Positions 16,573 to 19,826 of a stretch of 19,826 nt of DNA are shown one piece after another. Location of the stretch: the NCBI GenBank assembly GCA_937983305.1, contig CALKAJ010000244.1, positions 1-19,826 on the forward strand, read 5' to 3'. Origin of the DNA: an uncultured Ignavibacteriota bacterium. GTDB lineage: Bacteria > Bacteroidota > Ignavibacteria > Tepidaquicellales > Tepidaquicellaceae. The notes under the pieces are model-generated. The model worked only from the letters and a program-made list of their open reading frames with translations. It was not told the DNA's origin and searched no databases. Position 1 is the first letter of the stretch, and every line of letters begins with the position of its first letter. A program made the translations under genes and the position numbers.

Positions 16573-18369
16573 TTGAAAAATAAATTAATTTATTTTCTGA
16601 AGGTGAAGCAGAAAATTGATTATAAAAATATTATTGTTTTTTTTCTTTTGATACTTCCTTTTTTAAACTGGGGGATGTTGATAAATATCAATGAGTTGAT
16701 GATATTGTTTTCCTTTGGAATTTTGTTTTTTTTGTGGATTTCAATCTTCAATAAGCAGTTCGAAATCAGTAAAAAATCTTTATTAATATTTTCATTTTTA
16801 TTACTGTATATATTATTTCTGAACTATGAATTCCCCTACAATACCAATTTCAAGCCGTTACTGTTTTTTGTCTTATTAGTTTCTTTTTTATTGATAAATC
16901 TAAGCATACTTCATTTTTCCCGGATTATTATTTCAGTAATGCTTCTTATCTCCCTCATCGGTATTCTTCAGATGCTTGGAGTAAATTTCCCGATGTGGCA
17001 CAGCGAAAAACTTGGGTCTGTATTCGGGGTGAGGAATTTTGCAGCGGAATATTTGGTTGCGGTCATTCCGTTTTCGTTATATACAGTATTTACAAAGGAA
17101 GAGAATAAATGGTTTAGAATAATATCGAATGTATCGGGATTTCTAACTTTGATTTATTTATTTCTGCTGAGAACAAGAATTGTATATGTTGTAATTGGGA
17201 TATACGTTATAATCTGGTTTATATTCGTTTTTAAATCAAAAGATTTTTCAAAATTTAAAATAGCTACTTATACTATCCTTGCTTCATTGCTCATAGCAAT
17301 CTCTCTGAGTTTTCTTACTCTGCCTGGAATGGATTCGGAGCGGGCAGATTTAAACGAAGCTACAAAAAAGTTTACGGATATTATGTATCCGCACAACATA
17401 GGCAGATTATATTTCTATGATGCGTGCCTGAATATGTTTCTTGACAATCCTCTTACCGGAGTCGGAACAGGAAATTTCTCGAAATACTACCCGAAGTATC
17501 ATTGGGAACAGTTTGGAGACAGGGTTGTAGGCTCGGGCTCATTTATCAATCCGCATAACGATTTTCTTGAAGCCCTTGCCGAAAACGGACTTCCCGGATT
17601 TTTACTTTTCTCGGCAATATTTTTAATACCTGTTTTTAATCTTTTCAAAAAAATGAAAACCGATAAAATTTATTTTCTTTTCTTCCTGAGCTCTCTTTCA
17701 GTAATTATCACAATGCAATTTGCTTTTCCGAAAGATAATATTTCTCTTATGGTTATTTTTTTCTTTTCGGCTGCAATCAGTTTCAAAGATGAAAAGACAA
17801 CACCACTAAAACCTTTATATTCAAAATTAATTCTAATGCTTCTTATTGTTATATCCGCAAGTATGGTTTACTACAGCTTCATTAGAGTAAAAAGTGAAAT
17901 GGATTATAAACTTGCAATGCAGTTAAAAGCGGAAGGCAGATATACCGAAATGATTAACACTCTGAATAAAATACCGTTAAATATTTATCCGCTTGACCCG
18001 AATAAAACTCCAATCATGTATTTTCTTGGGATTGGATATTTTGAAGAAGGGCAATACCGGCTTGCCTTAGACGCTTTTACTAAAGCAGAAGAAATAATGC
18101 CTTTCCTCCCAAACATTATAAGCAATAAAGCCACAACACTTTATGCAATGAACAATTTTACCGAAACCGAAAATGTATTGCTCAAATTAAAAAAAGATTT
18201 TCCTTACTACTATGAGCCGCAAATAAACCTGCTTGCACTATATATGAATTCAAACAGAAAATCCGAAGCTGAAATTTTAATAAATGAAATAATTTCTGAT
18301 TCAACGTCGAAATATGCAAAAAATTACAATCTTTTTCTCCTGATGAGAAAAAATTTAATGAACAAATAA
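16573..18369 (+). CDS. O-antigen ligase/polymerase family protein (Wzy_C type) with C-terminal TPR
   Basis: A 598-aa inner-membrane protein with about ten membrane segments up to residue 440. It has the family landmarks SEKLGSVFGVRNFAAEYL (the GxFGxxN motif), an Arg pair in LLRTRIVYV, a long periplasmic loop containing NIGRLYFYDACLNMFLDNPLTGVGTGNF, and the conserved PHNDFLEALAENGLPGF with H328. The TPR-like tail (about residues 477-590) has GIGYFEEGQYRLALDAFTKAEEIMP and NLLALYMNSNRKSEAEILI. Family members either ligate the lipid-linked glycan to lipid A core (WaaL), polymerise it (Wzy), or transfer it to protein. The sequence does not separate these roles. A TTG start is used: the first in-frame ATG, at residue 35, would remove the first helix. 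The 5' third is AT-rich like the glycan cluster and the 3' part has the higher GC of the flank. Confidence 0.88.
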   Translation: MKNKLIYFLKVKQKIDYKNIIVFFLLILPFLNWGMLININELMILFSFGILFFLWISIFNKQFEISKKSLLIFSFLLLYILFLNYEFPYNTNFKPLLFFVLLVSFLLINLSILHFSRIIISVMLLISLIGILQMLGVNFPMWHSEKLGSVFGVRNFAAEYLVAVIPFSLYTVFTKEENKWFRIISNVSGFLTLIYLFLLRTRIVYVVIGIYVIIWFIFVFKSKDFSKFKIATYTILASLLIAISLSFLTLPGMDSERADLNEATKKFTDIMYPHNIGRLYFYDACLNMFLDNPLTGVGTGNFSKYYPKYHWEQFGDRVVGSGSFINPHNDFLEALAENGLPGFLLFSAIFLIPVFNLFKKMKTDKIYFLFFLSSLSVIITMQFAFPKDNISLMVIFFFSAAISFKDEKTTPLKPLYSKLILMLLIVISASMVYYSFIRVKSEMDYKLAMQLKAEGRYTEMINTLNKIPLNIYPLDPNKTPIMYFLGIGYFEEGQYRLALDAFTKAEEIMPFLPNIISNKATTLYAMNNFTETENVLLKLKKDFPYYYEPQINLLALYMNSNRKSEAEILINEIISDSTSKYAKNYNLFLLMRKNLMNK

Positions 18370-18424
18370 ATCGGTTTATTTAAGCTAAAAAATTTCCTAT
18401 TATTATATAAATAAAAATACTGAA

Positions 18425-19354
18425 TTGAAAAAGATAGTTTTAATTATATTTCTGCTTTTTCCGCCGGTTGCATACTCGCAAAGTCAACTTGTAAACTGCA
18501 TCCCTGATACAGGCAGACAAAGCTTTTCGTATCCTTTCCGCCTAAATGGAACAGGAACGGAATGGACCGTTTCACCATACTTCGAAATCTATTTCTGGGG
18601 AGGCGGTGTTTTTGCGGATAGCGTGAGAGCAATTAACGACAGCGTAATTCTCGCTTGGATTAATGTCGAAGCCAATGCAGATACGGGTTTCAAGACTGTA
18701 ATACTCGGAGATGCTTTTTTCAACTACGATTCAATTCCCCAGGGATACAAAGTTTTCATTTGGTTCCCCGCAAAACCGAGTTTACTATATCCATTTAACA
18801 ATTCGCAAAACATAATTCAAAACACAATTATTCTCTGGGACAGTAACAGGACTGTGGATAATTTCAGATTACAATTAGCAAATGACTCGTTATTCACATC
18901 TGTAGTTTTTGATACCATAGTTGCCCAGCCTCCTGTGAATATGCGGATTGGAGTTCTTCAACTCGGGCAAAAATATTACTGGCGGGTCAGATCTTCAAAT
19001 ATTCTCGGTTCCGGTCCGTGGTCTGATATCTGGAATTTCAGAATCCGTACGACCGGAATTGAACAAATCGGAACTAACACTCCCGAATCATTTTTCCTTG
19101 AACAGAACTTCCCGAATCCGTTTAATCCCGTAACAACAATAAGATTCCAAATCCCCAAAGCCGGAAATGTAACCATAAAAGTTTTTGATATTAACGGAAG
19201 AGAAGTCGAAACACTTATAGATAAATATTTGCAGCCGGGATATTATAAAACAAATTTTGCACCCGGCGAAAAAAATCTTAGCAGCGGTGTATATTTCTAC
19301 ACAATGCAATCTGAAGGTTTTTATGTAACAAAAAAAATGGTGGTTTTGAAATAA
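18425..19354 (+). CDS. Secreted protein with Fn3-like domain and T9SS type A sorting domain
   Basis: A 309-aa exported protein. A TTG start gives a textbook signal peptide, MKKIVLIIFLLFPPVAYSQS, cleaved near residue 19, with no alternative ATG that would keep it. Residues 20-115 form a beta-rich module with no family I recognise (SQLVNCIPDTG..., YFEIYFWGGGVFADSV). Residues about 117-205 resemble a fibronectin type III module (LLYPFNNS, IILWDSN, FRLQLANDSLF, QKYYWRVRSSNILGSGPWSD). Residues about 225-309 are a canonical T9SS type A sorting domain: FFLEQNFPNPFNPVTTIRF, GNVTIKVFDINGREVETL, LSSGVYFYTMQS and KKMVVLK at the end. It should be exported by Sec, moved across the outer membrane by T9SS and anchored or released. 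It is 55 bp after the ligase gene and directly abuts dnaG. Confidence 0.9.
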   Translation: MKKIVLIIFLLFPPVAYSQSQLVNCIPDTGRQSFSYPFRLNGTGTEWTVSPYFEIYFWGGGVFADSVRAINDSVILAWINVEANADTGFKTVILGDAFFNYDSIPQGYKVFIWFPAKPSLLYPFNNSQNIIQNTIILWDSNRTVDNFRLQLANDSLFTSVVFDTIVAQPPVNMRIGVLQLGQKYYWRVRSSNILGSGPWSDIWNFRIRTTGIEQIGTNTPESFFLEQNFPNPFNPVTTIRFQIPKAGNVTIKVFDINGREVETLIDKYLQPGYYKTNFAPGEKNLSSGVYFYTMQSEGFYVTKKMVVLK

Positions 19355-19826
19355 ATGATACCATCTGAGAAAATTAATGAAATCTCACAGGCGAATGATA
19401 TTGTTGATGTAATTGCTTCTTATGTTGCCGTAAAAAAGCGCGGAAAAAGTTTTTTAGCACTTTGCCCGTTTCATCCTGATAAAAATCCCTCAATGACAAT
19501 CTCCCCTGAAAAGCAGGTCTATCATTGCTTTTCCTGTAAAGCAGGAGGCAATGTAATAAGCTTTGTTATGGATTACGAAAAAATATCTTTTATAGAAGCA
19601 GTCGAAAAACTTGCGGAGCGTGCGGGCATAAAAATTGAGCGAAGCAGAGGAAATGCACCAAGAGAAGATATTTCAAAATTATACGAAATAAATAAAACAG
19701 CGGCACAGTATTTTCATAACAATCTCGCTAATATTTCAGGAGGCGAGAAAGAGTTTATTAATTCATACATTGCAAAACGCGGTATTAAGAAAAACTCCTT
19801 AACAAAATTCGGACTTGGTTATGCGG
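19355..19826 (+). CDS. dnaG: DNA primase DnaG, N-terminal part (runs off the window)
   Basis: An open frame of 157 codons runs to the window end. It begins MIPSEKINEISQANDIVDVI, the usual DnaG opening. The CHC2 zinc-binding domain follows: C37-P-F-H40 and C58-F-S-C61 provide the four ligands, with FHPDKNPSM between them and KAGGNVISFVM after. Residues about 110-157 begin the linker to the catalytic TOPRIM core (INKTAAQYFHNNL, FINSYIAKRGI, KFGLGYA). It synthesises RNA primers at the replication fork with the DnaB helicase. The ATG follows the previous stop with no gap (TAA-ATG), so the two may be co-transcribed. As a housekeeping gene it marks the chromosomal side of the window; the C-terminal catalytic part is missing only because the window ends. 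Confidence 0.97.
   Translation, partial: MIPSEKINEISQANDIVDVIASYVAVKKRGKSFLALCPFHPDKNPSMTISPEKQVYHCFSCKAGGNVISFVMDYEKISFIEAVEKLAERAGIKIERSRGNAPREDISKLYEINKTAAQYFHNNLANISGGEKEFINSYIAKRGIKKNSLTKFGLGYA

Noticed and set aside
1..19826. CRISPR array, tRNA/rRNA, insertion sequence or phage genes
   Set aside because: No evenly spaced direct repeats, no cloverleaf-like or rRNA-like segments, and no transposase or integrase motifs were seen.

Overview
The window looks like one end of a metagenomic or draft contig from a low-GC Gram-negative bacterium of the Ignavibacteria/Bacteroidota-Chlorobiota group. The support is two kinds of type IX secretion (T9SS) C-terminal sorting domain, including the NFPNPFNP...TTIRF form familiar from Ignavibacteria, gingipain/PorU-type C25 peptidases, starts without clear Shine-Dalgarno sequences, and very AT-rich DNA. 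The first 46 bases are not biological: they match the Illumina TruSeq universal adapter exactly, so the sequence begins at 47.

Region 1 (47-5348, minus strand) holds two tandem paralogous PorU/gingipain-like C25 surface peptidases. One is complete (1612 aa). The second, downstream of it, is cut off by the contig end after 135 residues. The complete protein has a signal peptide, a PorU-like N-terminal region, a C25 domain with a visible His/Cys pair, CARDB/Ig-like modules, a segment resembling the eukaryotic ILEI/FAM3 fold, and a C-terminal sorting-type domain.

Region 2 (5420-14266 plus 14803-16494, minus strand) is a surface-glycan assembly locus, more AT-rich than its flanks. In transcription order it encodes a GT-C-like membrane glycosyltransferase, then after a 536-bp gap a Wzx-type flippase, a SAM methyltransferase and a GT4 glycosyltransferase. 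After a 209-bp gap come a tightly packed GT2, GT9, GT4, a tiny membrane ORF, a WecG/TagA (GT26) transferase and a second GT-C-like protein. The GT26 gene carries a run of eight G at which a one-base slip either way truncates the protein, so it could be phase variable. No initiating sugar-phosphate transferase or sugar-nucleotide genes lie in the window.

Region 3 (16573-19826, plus strand) diverges from the glycan genes: an O-antigen ligase/polymerase-family protein with a C-terminal TPR tail, a small secreted T9SS-cargo protein, and the 5' part of dnaG (primase), which appears to be the conserved chromosomal flank.

A reasonable working model, which is inference, is that the locus builds and exports a lipid-linked glycan, the ligase-family protein polymerises or transfers it, and the neighbouring T9SS-linked proteins are the sortase and cargo side of the same cell surface, as in the A-LPS anchoring of Bacteroidota. 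Nothing in the window proves that coupling.
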